Assembly: GCA_965219175.1 (NCBI GenBank)
Contig: CBDCNI010000001.1
Location: 1,302,001-1,366,000 of the forward strand
From: JBBPZK01 sp965219175
GTDB lineage: Bacteria > Actinomycetota > Rubrobacteria > Rubrobacterales > Rubrobacteraceae
Reading direction: 5' to 3'
DNA: 64,000 nt
The notes beneath the pieces are model-generated. The model had not been told where the DNA came from and made no database searches. It saw nothing but the letters and a program-made list of their open reading frames with translations. The position numbers and the translations under genes were made by a program. Positions 17,730 through 26,474 of the stretch are shown piece by piece (positions within the stretch are counted from its first letter, which is position 1; each line of letters begins with the position of its first letter).

Positions 17730-18532
17730 TGCCAACGGCAAACGTAAACGGTATCGAGATCAACTACCAACTCGAAGGTGACGGCGCGGAGACTATCGTC
17801 CTGATCAACGGCCTCGCCGACGACTTGTTGACGTGGGAACTTCAGATGCCGGCTTTCCTGGAGGCGGGTTATCGCGTGCTCCGGTTCGACAACCGGGGCG
17901 TCGGGTATAGTTCGGCTCCGGTCGGTCCATATACCAGCCGAACCCTGGCCGACGACGCCAAGGCGCTCGTTGACAAACTCGGTGTCACGGACTTCCATCT
18001 GATGGGCGTCTCGATGGGTGGAATGGTCGCGCAGGAGTACGCCCTCGCCTACCAGGATGATCTGCGCAGCCTGACGCTCGCCTGCACCTACGCTGCTCCT
18101 GGACCCTTCTGCTCGCGGATGTTCGCGATGTGGGCGGACATGGCGCCGGTACTCGGTGTTCCATTCGTAATGCGCGACGTCACGCTGTGGGCTTTCACCC
18201 TACCTTTCTTCGAAGAGCGTACCGAGGAACTCGTCGAGTTCGAGACGGCCATGCGCTACATGGCGCAGCCTACCCACGCGTACCTGGCTCAACTCAGCGT
18301 CATACAGGCCCACGATACGACCGACCGCCTGTCGGAGATCGGGGCGCCGACCCTCGTGCTCGCGGGGGAGGAAGATGTCCTGATCCCGGTTTCTCTCTCC
18401 GAGAAACTCCGCGCCGGGATCTCCGGAGCCGAGTGGTCTACCACAAAGGGCGGTCACGCGTGCCTGTGGGAGCATCCCGATGAGTTCAACGAAGCGTTCC
18501 TCGCGTTTATCGGCCGTCACGGGAAGGAGTAG
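17729..18532 (+). CDS. Alpha/beta-fold hydrolase
   Basis: A 267-residue hydrolase with nucleophile Ser95 in GVSMGGM, an Asp in the EEDVLIP strand (about 213-219) and a His in GGHACLWEH near the C-terminus. The sequence resembles 3-oxoadipate enol-lactonase and related carboxylesterases. It overlaps the GntR stop by one base and is followed two bases later by a permease, suggesting degradation of an imported ester, lactone or amide. The substrate is unknown. Confidence 0.85.
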   Translation: MPTANVNGIEINYQLEGDGAETIVLINGLADDLLTWELQMPAFLEAGYRVLRFDNRGVGYSSAPVGPYTSRTLADDAKALVDKLGVTDFHLMGVSMGGMVAQEYALAYQDDLRSLTLACTYAAPGPFCSRMFAMWADMAPVLGVPFVMRDVTLWAFTLPFFEERTEELVEFETAMRYMAQPTHAYLAQLSVIQAHDTTDRLSEIGAPTLVLAGEEDVLIPVSLSEKLRAGISGAEWSTTKGGHACLWEHPDEFNEAFLAFIGRHGKE

Positions 18533-18534
18533 AA

Positions 18535-19989
18535 ATGGACCAGCGGAACAACAGCGGTCTGGAGCGAAACCAGCTCGGGCTTCTCGACGTGATAATGCCG
18601 GGACTTGCACAGGTGGCTCCGGTATTCAACCTGGTCTTCACAACTGGGGTAATGGCTGGGCTGGCGGGATCCGCGGTGCCGCTCGTGTTCCTGATCAGCA
18701 TGGTGGGAATGACTGCTACCGCGAACTCGCTCGCGCAGTTCTCCAGGCTGCACCCGAGCGCCGGGTCGTTCCTAACCTACATCGCGAAGGCGATCGGATC
18801 CCGTACAGCGGTGACCGTCGGGATCATCACGATCTTCGGCTACATTATCGCGTTCGCCGGCATTTATATATTCGTCGGACAGTACATCGTGCAGAATGTG
18901 CTGGGAGATCCCAAGATCTGGGGTATCACGCAGATCGTCACGATCCTCTACGGGATACTGGTGCTCGCGCCGGTTATCGTGGGCCTGAAGTTCGGCGTGC
19001 GCACGAGCATCGTACTCTACCTGTTCGAAGTATTGATCTTTCTTATCGTAGGGTTCGCCGTACTGTTTCAGGGCGGCGCTGAAGGGTTGTCGTTGAAGCC
19101 CTTTACAACGCTCGGCGGGGAAGGCGGAACGAAGGAAGTGTTCGTGGCGTTCTCACTCGCGATCCTCGCGTTCGGCGGCTTCGAGGCGTCCGCGTCGCTG
19201 GCCGAAGAGACACGTAACCCGAGACGCAACGTCCCGATCGCAGTGTTCACCACGGTGATCGTGAGCGGGATTCTCTATGTGTTCGGCTCCTATGCGCTGG
19301 TGATGTCTTTTGGCGCCGACAACGCGGCGAAGCTGGCGGCGGATCCAAACCCGTTCCAAACCGCGGCTACTGGCTTTGTCTCGTTCGTGGCGCCTCTTGT
19401 CACCTGGGTGTTCCTATCTAGCGTGACGAGCTCTTACGTCGCGGCGAATACGCAGACGTCGCGGGTCATCTTCGGGGGCGCCCGCGGTGGGCTGTGGGCG
19501 AGGAACCTCGCGGCGGTCAGTCCCCGGTTCCGCACCCCATGGGCGGCGGCGGTTGCGTTCGTGGTCCCGAGCGTGCTGATAGGCGTGGCTTCTACGGCGT
19601 TTACCGATCCTGGAACGGCCGCCGGGTTCCTCGGGACTTACGGTATCCTCGGTCTGGTGATCATGTACGTAATGGCGAACGTGGCTCTTATCGTGCAGTG
19701 GTTCCGGTACCGGAGCACCGGCGAACACGGCAACTGGTTTACCTGGCTCGCGGTGCCCATAGTCGGCGTCGCCGTACTCGCCATCCCGATCTGGGGAGAC
19801 TTGCAACCGGGCCAGCCGGCGCCTTACAGCTACCTGCCGTGGCTCACGCTGGCGCTTATAGCCGCAGGGATTCTCTACACACTTTACCTAACCATTGCAA
19901 AGCCCAACGTGCTGGAGCGCGCCCCCGCCTTATTGGAGGGCGCGGAAGAAGAATCCTCTGATGAGCAGGAGCTTACGACAGTGGACTAA
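18535..19989 (+). CDS. APC-superfamily amino acid/polyamine permease
   Basis: A 484-residue transporter with about 12 hydrophobic helices. The N-terminal region with LDVIMPGLAQVAPVFNL and the conserved FGGFEASASLAEETRNPRRNVP loop (about 213-232) are APC-family signatures. It starts at ATG 18535 behind GGAAGGAG, two bases after the hydrolase stop. It probably imports the compound used by the hydrolase. No terminator is evident after it. Confidence 0.88.
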   Translation: MDQRNNSGLERNQLGLLDVIMPGLAQVAPVFNLVFTTGVMAGLAGSAVPLVFLISMVGMTATANSLAQFSRLHPSAGSFLTYIAKAIGSRTAVTVGIITIFGYIIAFAGIYIFVGQYIVQNVLGDPKIWGITQIVTILYGILVLAPVIVGLKFGVRTSIVLYLFEVLIFLIVGFAVLFQGGAEGLSLKPFTTLGGEGGTKEVFVAFSLAILAFGGFEASASLAEETRNPRRNVPIAVFTTVIVSGILYVFGSYALVMSFGADNAAKLAADPNPFQTAATGFVSFVAPLVTWVFLSSVTSSYVAANTQTSRVIFGGARGGLWARNLAAVSPRFRTPWAAAVAFVVPSVLIGVASTAFTDPGTAAGFLGTYGILGLVIMYVMANVALIVQWFRYRSTGEHGNWFTWLAVPIVGVAVLAIPIWGDLQPGQPAPYSYLPWLTLALIAAGILYTLYLTIAKPNVLERAPALLEGAEEESSDEQELTTVD

Positions 19990-20234
19990 AGAGCATCGTG
20001 AAGTATAGCCTGGAAACAGGATACTGGAGCCCCTCCTTAGGAAAGCCGTTCTCGCGCGTTTCGGTCAAAAGTGGATCTTCGCACACTCCGCTCCTAACCC
20101 CTGGTCGATGTCGTCAAGCGTGCCATTCGGATATAGATGGCTGAGAGTTACAAAGCACAGTGAGATGCAATATATGCCAATAGGTAATATACTAACTTAA
20201 ATTTAAGCTATTCTCGGGGAGACCGAAAAAAACG
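19990..20234. promoter_or_regulatory. AT-rich promoter region with CTTAAATTTAAG palindrome
   Basis: A 245-base region upstream of the HAD hydrolase. The 12-base perfect palindrome at 20196-20207 lies within an AT-rich stretch containing TATACT-like hexamers, about 30 bases before the start codon. It may be an operator. The first half has no recognisable feature. Confidence 0.4.
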
Positions 20235-20891
20235 ATGGCGCGACCGAAAGCACTTCTGTTTGACTTGGACGGTACCTTAAGCGACACGCAGGCTATACAC
20301 TTCGCCAATTGGATGGAGGTCTTGAGGCCGCACGGCATAGACGTGGATATAGACCTCTACGAAGAGTACCTTGGGGGGCCGCCCAGTGAGGCCAACATAG
20401 ACGGGCTGTTGCCCGATATCTCCGAGAAGGAGAAAGAAGACCTTCTGAAGCGCGAAGGGGACGGCTACAAGAAACGGATGTCCATGGCGTCTACGATCAC
20501 CGGCCTCGAAGACTTTCTCGAAGAGGCCCGCAAGCGGGGTATAAAGCTCGCCCTCGTCTCCAACGCCCCCAAAAACGACGCCTCAAACTCACTCAAGTCG
20601 CTGGAAATGGTCGATACTTTCGAGCCGATGATTTTCGCCGAGGAGGTAAACGCGGAGAAGCCCGACCCCGCCGCCTACAAGGAGGCGCTAGAGCAGTTGG
20701 GAGTCGAGCCGGAGGAAGCCCTGGCCTTCGAGGACTCGCCCAGTGGAGCAGGTGGGGCCGTGGAGGCCGGTATCCCGGTAATAGGAATCTGTGGGACGAA
20801 CCACACTCCCACAGAGCTTAGAGAGGCGGGGGCCGAATTCGTAATCGGAGACTACTGCGACCAGGCGCTCTACGACCGGCTCGACGGCTAG
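20235..20891 (+). CDS. HAD-family hydrolase, beta-phosphoglucomutase-like
   Basis: A 218-residue phosphatase or phosphomutase. Motif I is FDLDGTLSDT (Asp10, Asp12), motif II is LVSNAPKN, motif III is the Lys in NAEKPDP and motif IV is AFEDSPSG. The helical cap between motif I and II is of subclass I, as in beta-phosphoglucomutase, phosphoglycolate phosphatase and related sugar-phosphatases. It is a single-gene unit just upstream of tRNA-Pro. Confidence 0.88.
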   Translation: MARPKALLFDLDGTLSDTQAIHFANWMEVLRPHGIDVDIDLYEEYLGGPPSEANIDGLLPDISEKEKEDLLKREGDGYKKRMSMASTITGLEDFLEEARKRGIKLALVSNAPKNDASNSLKSLEMVDTFEPMIFAEEVNAEKPDPAAYKEALEQLGVEPEEALAFEDSPSGAGGAVEAGIPVIGICGTNHTPTELREAGAEFVIGDYCDQALYDRLDG

Positions 20892-20952
20892 GAAGACGGT
20901 CATCTCGTTTCGCCGGTGTGTCTGGTATTATTTGAGGCGATAACCTGTGCGT

Positions 20953-21026
20953 CGGGACGTGGCGCAGTCTGGTAGCGCACTCGGCTGGGGGCCGAGTGGT
21001 CGCCGGTTCAAATCCGGCCGTCCCGA
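20953..21026 (+). tRNA. tRNA-Pro (anticodon GGG)
   Basis: A full cloverleaf: acceptor CGGGACG pairs with CGTCCCG, the D stem is GCGC/GCGC, the anticodon stem is CTCGG/CCGAG with loop CTGGGGG, and the T stem is GCCGG/CCGGC. The discriminator is A and no CCA is encoded. A TATTAT -10-like hexamer lies about 25 bases upstream. Confidence 0.95.
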
Positions 21027-21067
21027 CTCTTTGATCTTAGAGGCTCGCGGAAAGGTCACGGAGAGAC

Positions 21068-21187
21068 TTGGATACGCTTTATTTGCTGCTCGGGATCGTC
21101 GGGTTTCTGGTGGTGATCGCAGCCTTCTTCTTCGGTGGGTTTATCGCCCTCGACTTCTTCTGGGGTAGGCGCGGCGGGGACCTTTAG
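21068..21187 (+). CDS. Single-pass membrane peptide, 39 aa
   Basis: A short frame starting at TTG 21068 behind GGAGAGAC. It encodes one long hydrophobic helix (about residues 5-31) ending in a positively charged tail (WGRRGGDL). It lies 41 bases after tRNA-Pro and 23 bases before the next gene. The ribosome site and charge pattern support a real small protein; its function is unknown. Confidence 0.5.
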   Translation: MDTLYLLLGIVGFLVVIAAFFFGGFIALDFFWGRRGGDL

Positions 21188-21210
21188 AACAACTCCAGAA
21201 CTGTAGATTT

Positions 21211-21975
21211 TTGATCTCCTCTCTAGGCGACCTCCGTATCGTCCCGCTGGACTACCTGATCCTCCACGAGGACCACGACCGTAAACGCCTCGCTCGTCTG
21301 CGCGACCGCGTCCAGGAAGAGCAGGTGCAGCGTAACCCGGTCATAGTCTCGCATTACGAGGATCGCTACCTCGTACTGGACGGCGCGCACAGGGTCCACG
21401 CGCTGCGCGAAATCGGCTGCTCGCTGGTCCTCGTACAGGTCGTCGAGCTTCCAGAAAAGGCGGAAGGCTGGGGCCACCTCCTGAGTAGTGGAGACGTGAC
21501 GGCCGCCCTGGACCGTGTAAGAGGCGTTGAGGTCTCCTCCGAAGAGCCGGCTAACGGATGGCTGGCGAGGGTCGAGACCGGCGAGGGCGCACGGATGTTC
21601 GTCCGGGCTGCGGAGGGAGGTTTGATCTCCGAAGCGCGGGCTCTTTGTAGGCTGTGGGGAGCGTATCCCGAAGATGCAGCCGTGCGGCGCCTGCAACCTG
21701 TCGACCCCGTTCGGCTCGCCGGGGACGAGGCGGTGATCTTCTACCGGGGCTTCACGCCGGTCGAGTTGGCCGAGTTGGTACAGGCGGAGATGGTCCTCCC
21801 TGCGGGTATCACCCGTTTTCGTATCCCCGAGCGCGTCCTCGGTGTCCGGTTCCCGCTCGAGAAGCTGGATGGAGACCCGGAGACCCGCGAAGCCGAGCTT
21901 CGGGCGTTCGTGGAGGAGCGCTGGGAGGCGAACCGGATCCGCTACTACGGCGAGCCCGTGGTCCTCTTCGAGTAG
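21211..21975 (+). CDS. ParB-like/SbnI-like domain protein
   Basis: A 254-residue protein. Residues 10-80 resemble the ParB/sulfiredoxin nuclease-like fold, with HEDHDRKRLARLRDRV, NPVIV and the key LDGAHRVHALREIG. SbnI and SerK, ATP/ADP-dependent serine kinases, combine this fold with a C-terminal part of the same length, so a small-molecule kinase is possible. The start TTG 21211 lacks a clear ribosome site. It is not linked to parA or a centromere, so a chromosome segregation role is unlikely. Confidence 0.6.
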   Translation: MISSLGDLRIVPLDYLILHEDHDRKRLARLRDRVQEEQVQRNPVIVSHYEDRYLVLDGAHRVHALREIGCSLVLVQVVELPEKAEGWGHLLSSGDVTAALDRVRGVEVSSEEPANGWLARVETGEGARMFVRAAEGGLISEARALCRLWGAYPEDAAVRRLQPVDPVRLAGDEAVIFYRGFTPVELAELVQAEMVLPAGITRFRIPERVLGVRFPLEKLDGDPETREAELRAFVEERWEANRIRYYGEPVVLFE

Positions 21976-22009
21976 CTCCGTCCGCAAACGGTTTCAAAAG
22001 GATATCCGT

Positions 22010-22171
22010 ATGTGCTACATTGGACCCGTGGCTAAACGAGGCGGCCCCATGGAACGGATAGAGAATGCTGGGCCTGTTTCGAGCCTACCCGATTACTCGA
22101 AGCTCTACGAAGTTTACGAAGATTCCGCAATGGTTTTGGATATTTCAGATATTAGGGGGGAAGCGCTGTGA
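22010..22171 (+). CDS. Possible small leader ORF overlapping the purA start
   Basis: A 53-codon frame that ends in TGA overlapping the purA GTG (GTGA). Its AT-rich third positions are unlike the surrounding genes and no ribosome site precedes ATG 22010. It could be a translationally coupled leader peptide, or chance within the purA promoter region. I give it low weight. Confidence 0.22.
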   Translation: MCYIGPVAKRGGPMERIENAGPVSSLPDYSKLYEVYEDSAMVLDISDIRGEAL

Positions 22172-23454
22172 CGGCAACTGTCGTGCTCGGACTGGCCTGG
22201 GGAGACGAGGGCAAGGGCAGGGTCTGCGACGCCCTGGCCGTGGACGCAGACTACGTCTCCCGCTACTCGGGCGGAAACAACGCCGGGCATACGGTGCGTG
22301 TCGGCGAGGAAGAGTTTAAGTTGCACCTCATACCATCCGGGATCGTGCGCGAAGGGGTGGGCGTCACCATCGGCAACGGGGTCGTCGTCAATCCGGAGGT
22401 GCTGGAAGAGGAGATCCTGGAACTCGAAGGGCGGGGCATCGAGGTTCGGAGCCGTCTGAAAGTGGATGGACGGTCGCACCTGATAATGCCGTACCACATC
22501 CGGCTCGACTCTCACCGCGAAAAGGCGCTCGGCAAGGCGAAGATCGGGACGACCAACCGCGGCATCGGCCCGGCTTACGAGGATAAGGTAGCGAGGGTCG
22601 GCATCCGGGTGCAGGACATCTTCGACGTCGGCATCCTAAAGACCAAGCTCAAGGTCGTCCTGCGGGAGAAGAACGCCATCTTCGAGGGCATCTACGACGA
22701 GGAGCCGTTCGAGGTAGAAGACCTCGTCGAGTACCTGATGACCTACCGCGACTTGATCTCTCCGATGGTCGCTGATACCGGCGCAATCTTGCGCGAAGCC
22801 CTCGGAAACAGGGAGCACGTCCTGATGGAAGGCGCCCAGGCGGCCCTCCTGGATAACGACCACGGGACCTATCCGTTCGTAACCTCCTCCAACCCGACGG
22901 TCGGAGGGGCGTGCGTCGGGGCCGGCATCCCGCCCCAATCTCTTGAGTACGTCGTGGGCGTCACTAAAGCCTACACTTCCAGGGTCGGAGACGGACCGAT
23001 GCCCACGGAGCTGCTCGACGAGGTTGGGGAGACGCTCAGAGAGACGGGCCACGAATATGGGACCACCACCGGGAGGGCGCGTCGGGTCGGGTGGCTGGAC
23101 CTTCCGGCCATAAAATATTCGGCTTCTCTAAATGGGATCACGCACCTGGCGATAACGTTGCTGGACGTTCTCTCGGCGGTCGAGGAGGTTAAGGTCTGCG
23201 TCGGTTACGAGATCGACGGAGAGCGGTTCGAGGGTTACCCGATGAGCCAGACGGACCTCCATCACGCCCGTCCCGTCTACAAGAGTTTGCCCGGTTGGGG
23301 AGTGGACATAAGCGGCAGCCGGATGCGCGGGGACCTGCCCGAGGCGGCTCGCGAGTTCGTGGAGTTCGTCGAGGCCGAGGTCGGGGTTCCCCTGTGCATG
23401 ATCAGCATAGGACCCGAGCGGGAGCAGGCTATCGTAGAGAAGATAGGGGCCTAG
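22168..23454 (+). CDS. purA: Adenylosuccinate synthetase
   Basis: This 428-residue enzyme joins IMP and aspartate using GTP, the first step from IMP to AMP. GDEGKG near residue 11 is the GTP loop, NNAGHT follows at about residue 36, and GTTNRGIGPAY, QAALLDNDHGTYP and the later GTTTGRARRVGW are all present. It starts at GTG 22168 behind an AGGGGGGAAG site. It heads the long purine operon. Confidence 0.97.
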   Translation: MTATVVLGLAWGDEGKGRVCDALAVDADYVSRYSGGNNAGHTVRVGEEEFKLHLIPSGIVREGVGVTIGNGVVVNPEVLEEEILELEGRGIEVRSRLKVDGRSHLIMPYHIRLDSHREKALGKAKIGTTNRGIGPAYEDKVARVGIRVQDIFDVGILKTKLKVVLREKNAIFEGIYDEEPFEVEDLVEYLMTYRDLISPMVADTGAILREALGNREHVLMEGAQAALLDNDHGTYPFVTSSNPTVGGACVGAGIPPQSLEYVVGVTKAYTSRVGDGPMPTELLDEVGETLRETGHEYGTTTGRARRVGWLDLPAIKYSASLNGITHLAITLLDVLSAVEEVKVCVGYEIDGERFEGYPMSQTDLHHARPVYKSLPGWGVDISGSRMRGDLPEAAREFVEFVEAEVGVPLCMISIGPEREQAIVEKIGA

Positions 23455-23458
23455 CGAA

Positions 23459-24733
23459 GTGCGGGTGATGGTCGTCGGCAGCGGTGGGCGCGAGCACGCG
23501 TTGGTCGAGGCTCTCGCCACGAGCCCCCTCCAGCCCGAGATGTACGCCGCCCCCGGCAACCCCGGCATAGCCCGAATCGCCGAGGTGGCGGATATCCCGG
23601 CTGATGACCTAACCGCGCTGCGTGACTTCGCCGTAGAGAACGAGATCGACCTGACGGTCGTCGGTCCCGAAGCACCCCTGATCGGGGGCATAGCCGAATG
23701 CTTCTGGGAGGCCGGCCTGGAGATTTTCGGCCCATCCCGCCCCGCAGCCCGCATAGAAGGCTCCAAAGTCTTCTCCAAAGAGCTCATGCGTCAGGCGGGT
23801 GTGCCGACGGCTGACTTCGAGGTCTTCGACCGGGAGGCTGCGGCGCTCGCCTACCTCCGCACCCGACGCGAGTATCCGGTCGTCGTAAAGACCGACGGTA
23901 CGGCTGCCGGCAAGGGCGTGACGGTGGCCCGCTCCAGGGAAGAGGCCGAAGACGCTGTTCGGGCCTCTTTCGGCGGCCTGTACGGCGCGGCGGGTGAGCG
24001 TATAGTTATCGAGGAGCACATGAGCGGCCGTGAGGCTTCGGTCTTCGTCATTACCGACGGGGACAATATCCTGCCGTTCCTGCCGGCTCAGGACTACAAG
24101 GCGGCTTACGACGGCAACGAAGGCCCGAACACCGGAGGGATGGGCGCGTACTCTCCGCTGCTTTGGATGGAGCCCTCGACATACGCGACCATCCTCGAAG
24201 ACATCATCCGCCCGACGCTGAAGCATCTCTCTCTAGTAGGGGCCACCTACTCCGGCCTGCTCTACGCCGGGGTGATGGTCACCGATGACGGCCCGAAGGC
24301 GCTGGAGTTCAACTGCCGTTTCGGGGACCCTGAGACGCAGGTATTGTTGCCGCGGCTGGATACGGACTTGCTGGAGCTCATGCTCGCCTGTAACTCGGGG
24401 ATGCTGGAGGGGCGCGAGGTCTCGTGGTCTACTGACAAAGCGGTCTGTGTCGTGCTCGCCTCCGAGGGATACCCCGAGACTTCTTCATCGGGGGATGAGA
24501 TCCGTGGCATCGGCAACATCCCGACCGGGGCTTACATCTACCACGCCGGGACCGAGGAGCGAGACGGCAGTTTCTACACCGCCGGAGGAAGGGTACTGAA
24601 CGTGGTGGGAACCGGCCCGAGCATCATCGAAGCGCGGGCCGCAGCCTACGCCGCCGCCGAGCAGATAAGTTTCGACGGCATGCAATACCGGACGGACATA
24701 GCACTGGAAGCGATAGAACTGGAAGACATTTGA
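23459..24733 (+). CDS. purD: Phosphoribosylamine-glycine ligase (GAR synthetase)
   Basis: This 424-residue ATP-grasp enzyme forms glycinamide ribonucleotide, step two of purine synthesis. The N-terminus VMVVGSGGREHAL, the ATP-grasp segment VVKTDGTAAGKGVTVA and the metal-binding FNCRFGDPETQ are diagnostic. It starts at GTG 23459, four bases after purA, and its stop overlaps purE as TTGA. Confidence 0.97.
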   Translation: MRVMVVGSGGREHALVEALATSPLQPEMYAAPGNPGIARIAEVADIPADDLTALRDFAVENEIDLTVVGPEAPLIGGIAECFWEAGLEIFGPSRPAARIEGSKVFSKELMRQAGVPTADFEVFDREAAALAYLRTRREYPVVVKTDGTAAGKGVTVARSREEAEDAVRASFGGLYGAAGERIVIEEHMSGREASVFVITDGDNILPFLPAQDYKAAYDGNEGPNTGGMGAYSPLLWMEPSTYATILEDIIRPTLKHLSLVGATYSGLLYAGVMVTDDGPKALEFNCRFGDPETQVLLPRLDTDLLELMLACNSGMLEGREVSWSTDKAVCVVLASEGYPETSSSGDEIRGIGNIPTGAYIYHAGTEERDGSFYTAGGRVLNVVGTGPSIIEARAAAYAAAEQISFDGMQYRTDIALEAIELEDI

Positions 24734-25164
24734 GCGCGAGCGTTGGAATACTGGTCGGAAGTAAATCGGATCTGTCGGTGATGGAGAAATGTACCACCCG
24801 CCTTGAAGACCTCGGAATAGAGTACGAGTTGGAGGTAAAGAGCGCCTACCGAAACCCCGAAGGCGTCTCCGAGTACGCCGGGACCGCCCGTGAACGGGGC
24901 CTCAGCGTAATAATCTGCGCCGCCGGGATGGCCGCCCACCTCGCCGGGGCCGTTGCCGCTAGGACCAGCCTGCCGGTCATCGGTATCCCGGTCGCCGCCG
25001 GGACCCTGGGAGGCTTCGACGCCTTGCTCGCGACCGTTCAGATGCCAACCGGCGTGCCGGTCGCGACCGTGGCCGTAAACGGAGCAGCGAACGCCGCCGT
25101 GCTCGCCGCCCAGATACTCGCACTCTCCGACCCCGAACTATCCCGAAGGCTGGAGAACGCTTGA
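24730..25164 (+). CDS. purE: N5-carboxyaminoimidazole ribonucleotide mutase (PurE), atypical active site
   Basis: A 144-residue PurE-fold protein that moves or adds the carboxyl group of AIR to give CAIR. The phosphate loop GSKSD (from residue 10) and the LPVIGIPV and VQMPTGVPVATVAV segments are typical. The catalytic loop normally reads SAHR; here it is SAYR, with Tyr40 in place of the His shown to act in E. coli PurE. The AAGMAAHLAG loop also departs from AGGAAHLPG. No purK is in the operon. Start is TTG 24730, overlapping the purD stop. Confidence 0.88.
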   Translation: MSASVGILVGSKSDLSVMEKCTTRLEDLGIEYELEVKSAYRNPEGVSEYAGTARERGLSVIICAAGMAAHLAGAVAARTSLPVIGIPVAAGTLGGFDALLATVQMPTGVPVATVAVNGAANAAVLAAQILALSDPELSRRLENA

Positions 25165-26474
25165 TCGAACGCTACACACTCCCCGAGATAGGCTCGCTCT
25201 GGACCGAAGAAGCGAAGTACCGGGCCTGGCTCGAGGTGGAGATCGCCGTCTGCCGGGCGCGCGCCCGTCTCGGGGAAATACCATCCGAGGAAGTCGAGGA
25301 ACTCGCCGAGAAGGCGGACTTTACCGTCGAGCGCATCCGTGAGATCGAAGCCGAAACGAACCACGACGTTATAGCTTTCGTCTCCACGGTTGGCGAGTAC
25401 GCGGGAGACGTCGCCCGCCACTTCCACTTCGGCCTGACAAGCTCCGACGTGCTGGATACGGCGGGCGCTTTGCAGTTGCGGGACTCACTGGACCTCATTC
25501 TGGGCGAGGCGAAGGGTCTTGCCCTTCTTATCGCCGGAATGTCGCTTGAGCATCGTGAGACCGTGATGGTCGGGCGGACGCACGGGGTCCACGCGGAACC
25601 TACGACCCTCGGGCACAAGCTGGCGGTTTGGGCGTTCGAGATGGAGCGGAACCTGGATCGGCTGGACCGCGCGCGGGAGACCGCCGCGACCGGGAAGATC
25701 TCCGGCGCCGTCGGGACTTATGCTAACGTGGACCCGAAGGTGGAGGCTCTTACCTGCGAGGAGTTGGGGCTCACGTCATCTCCCGCATCCACCCAGATCG
25801 TGCAGCGCGACCGGCACGCCGAAGTGCTCTCCACGCTGGCTATCCTCGGCTCCACGATGGAGAAGATAGCGCTGGAGATAAGGGGAGCCCAGCGCACGGA
25901 AATCCGCGAGCTCGCAGAACCGTTCGGACGGGGCCAGAAAGGCTCCTCGGCGATGCCCCACAAGCGAAACCCGATCCTCTCCGAACGCCTGTGCGGCATG
26001 GCCCGCATCCTCCGCGCCAACGCCAGCGTCGGCTTCGAGGACAACGCCCTCTGGCAGGAACGGGACATCTCCCACTCCTCCGCCGAACGGGTCGTCCTTC
26101 CCGATTCCACCATCCTAGCCTTCTACATGCTCCGCACGACCGGGCGAATACTGCGAGGCTTGCAGGTAGACAAGGACCGGATGCTCGAAAACCTGAACTC
26201 CGGCGGCGGGATCGTCTTCTCCGGCCGCGTTCTGCTCGCGCTGGTCGAGGCGGGGATGAGTCGAGATGAAGCGTACAAGGTGGTGCAGGGCGCGGCGATG
26301 ACGGCCTGGGAAGGTGGGAGAGGTTTCCGGGAGTTGCTGGAGGAGAACGAGGAAGTGCGTGACAGGCTAGGGAAAGACCTTTCGGGGCTCTTTGACCCAG
26401 CTTACGCTTTGAGGAACCTGGACGTTGTTTTCGAGCGCGTGGAAGACTTTAAAGAGAGGTTGGAGGATGGCTGA
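25161..26474 (+). CDS. purB: Adenylosuccinate lyase
   Basis: This 437-residue fumarase-superfamily lyase acts twice in the pathway, releasing fumarate from SAICAR and from adenylosuccinate. The signature GSSAMPHKRNPI occurs at about residue 263; HFGLTSSDVLDTA and GRTHGVHAEPTT precede it. The TTG start overlaps the purE stop, and its own last bases overlap purC. Confidence 0.97.
   Translation: MIERYTLPEIGSLWTEEAKYRAWLEVEIAVCRARARLGEIPSEEVEELAEKADFTVERIREIEAETNHDVIAFVSTVGEYAGDVARHFHFGLTSSDVLDTAGALQLRDSLDLILGEAKGLALLIAGMSLEHRETVMVGRTHGVHAEPTTLGHKLAVWAFEMERNLDRLDRARETAATGKISGAVGTYANVDPKVEALTCEELGLTSSPASTQIVQRDRHAEVLSTLAILGSTMEKIALEIRGAQRTEIRELAEPFGRGQKGSSAMPHKRNPILSERLCGMARILRANASVGFEDNALWQERDISHSSAERVVLPDSTILAFYMLRTTGRILRGLQVDKDRMLENLNSGGGIVFSGRVLLALVEAGMSRDEAYKVVQGAAMTAWEGGRGFRELLEENEEVRDRLGKDLSGLFDPAYALRNLDVVFERVEDFKERLEDG

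Noticed and set aside
21223..21987. Full-length antisense frame over the SbnI-like gene
   Set aside because: The plus strand carries the recognisable LDGAHR motif; the antisense frame has none.
22168..22300. Purine riboswitch ahead of purA
   Set aside because: The leader upstream of purA has no recognisable conserved core of the known purine or ZTP riboswitches.
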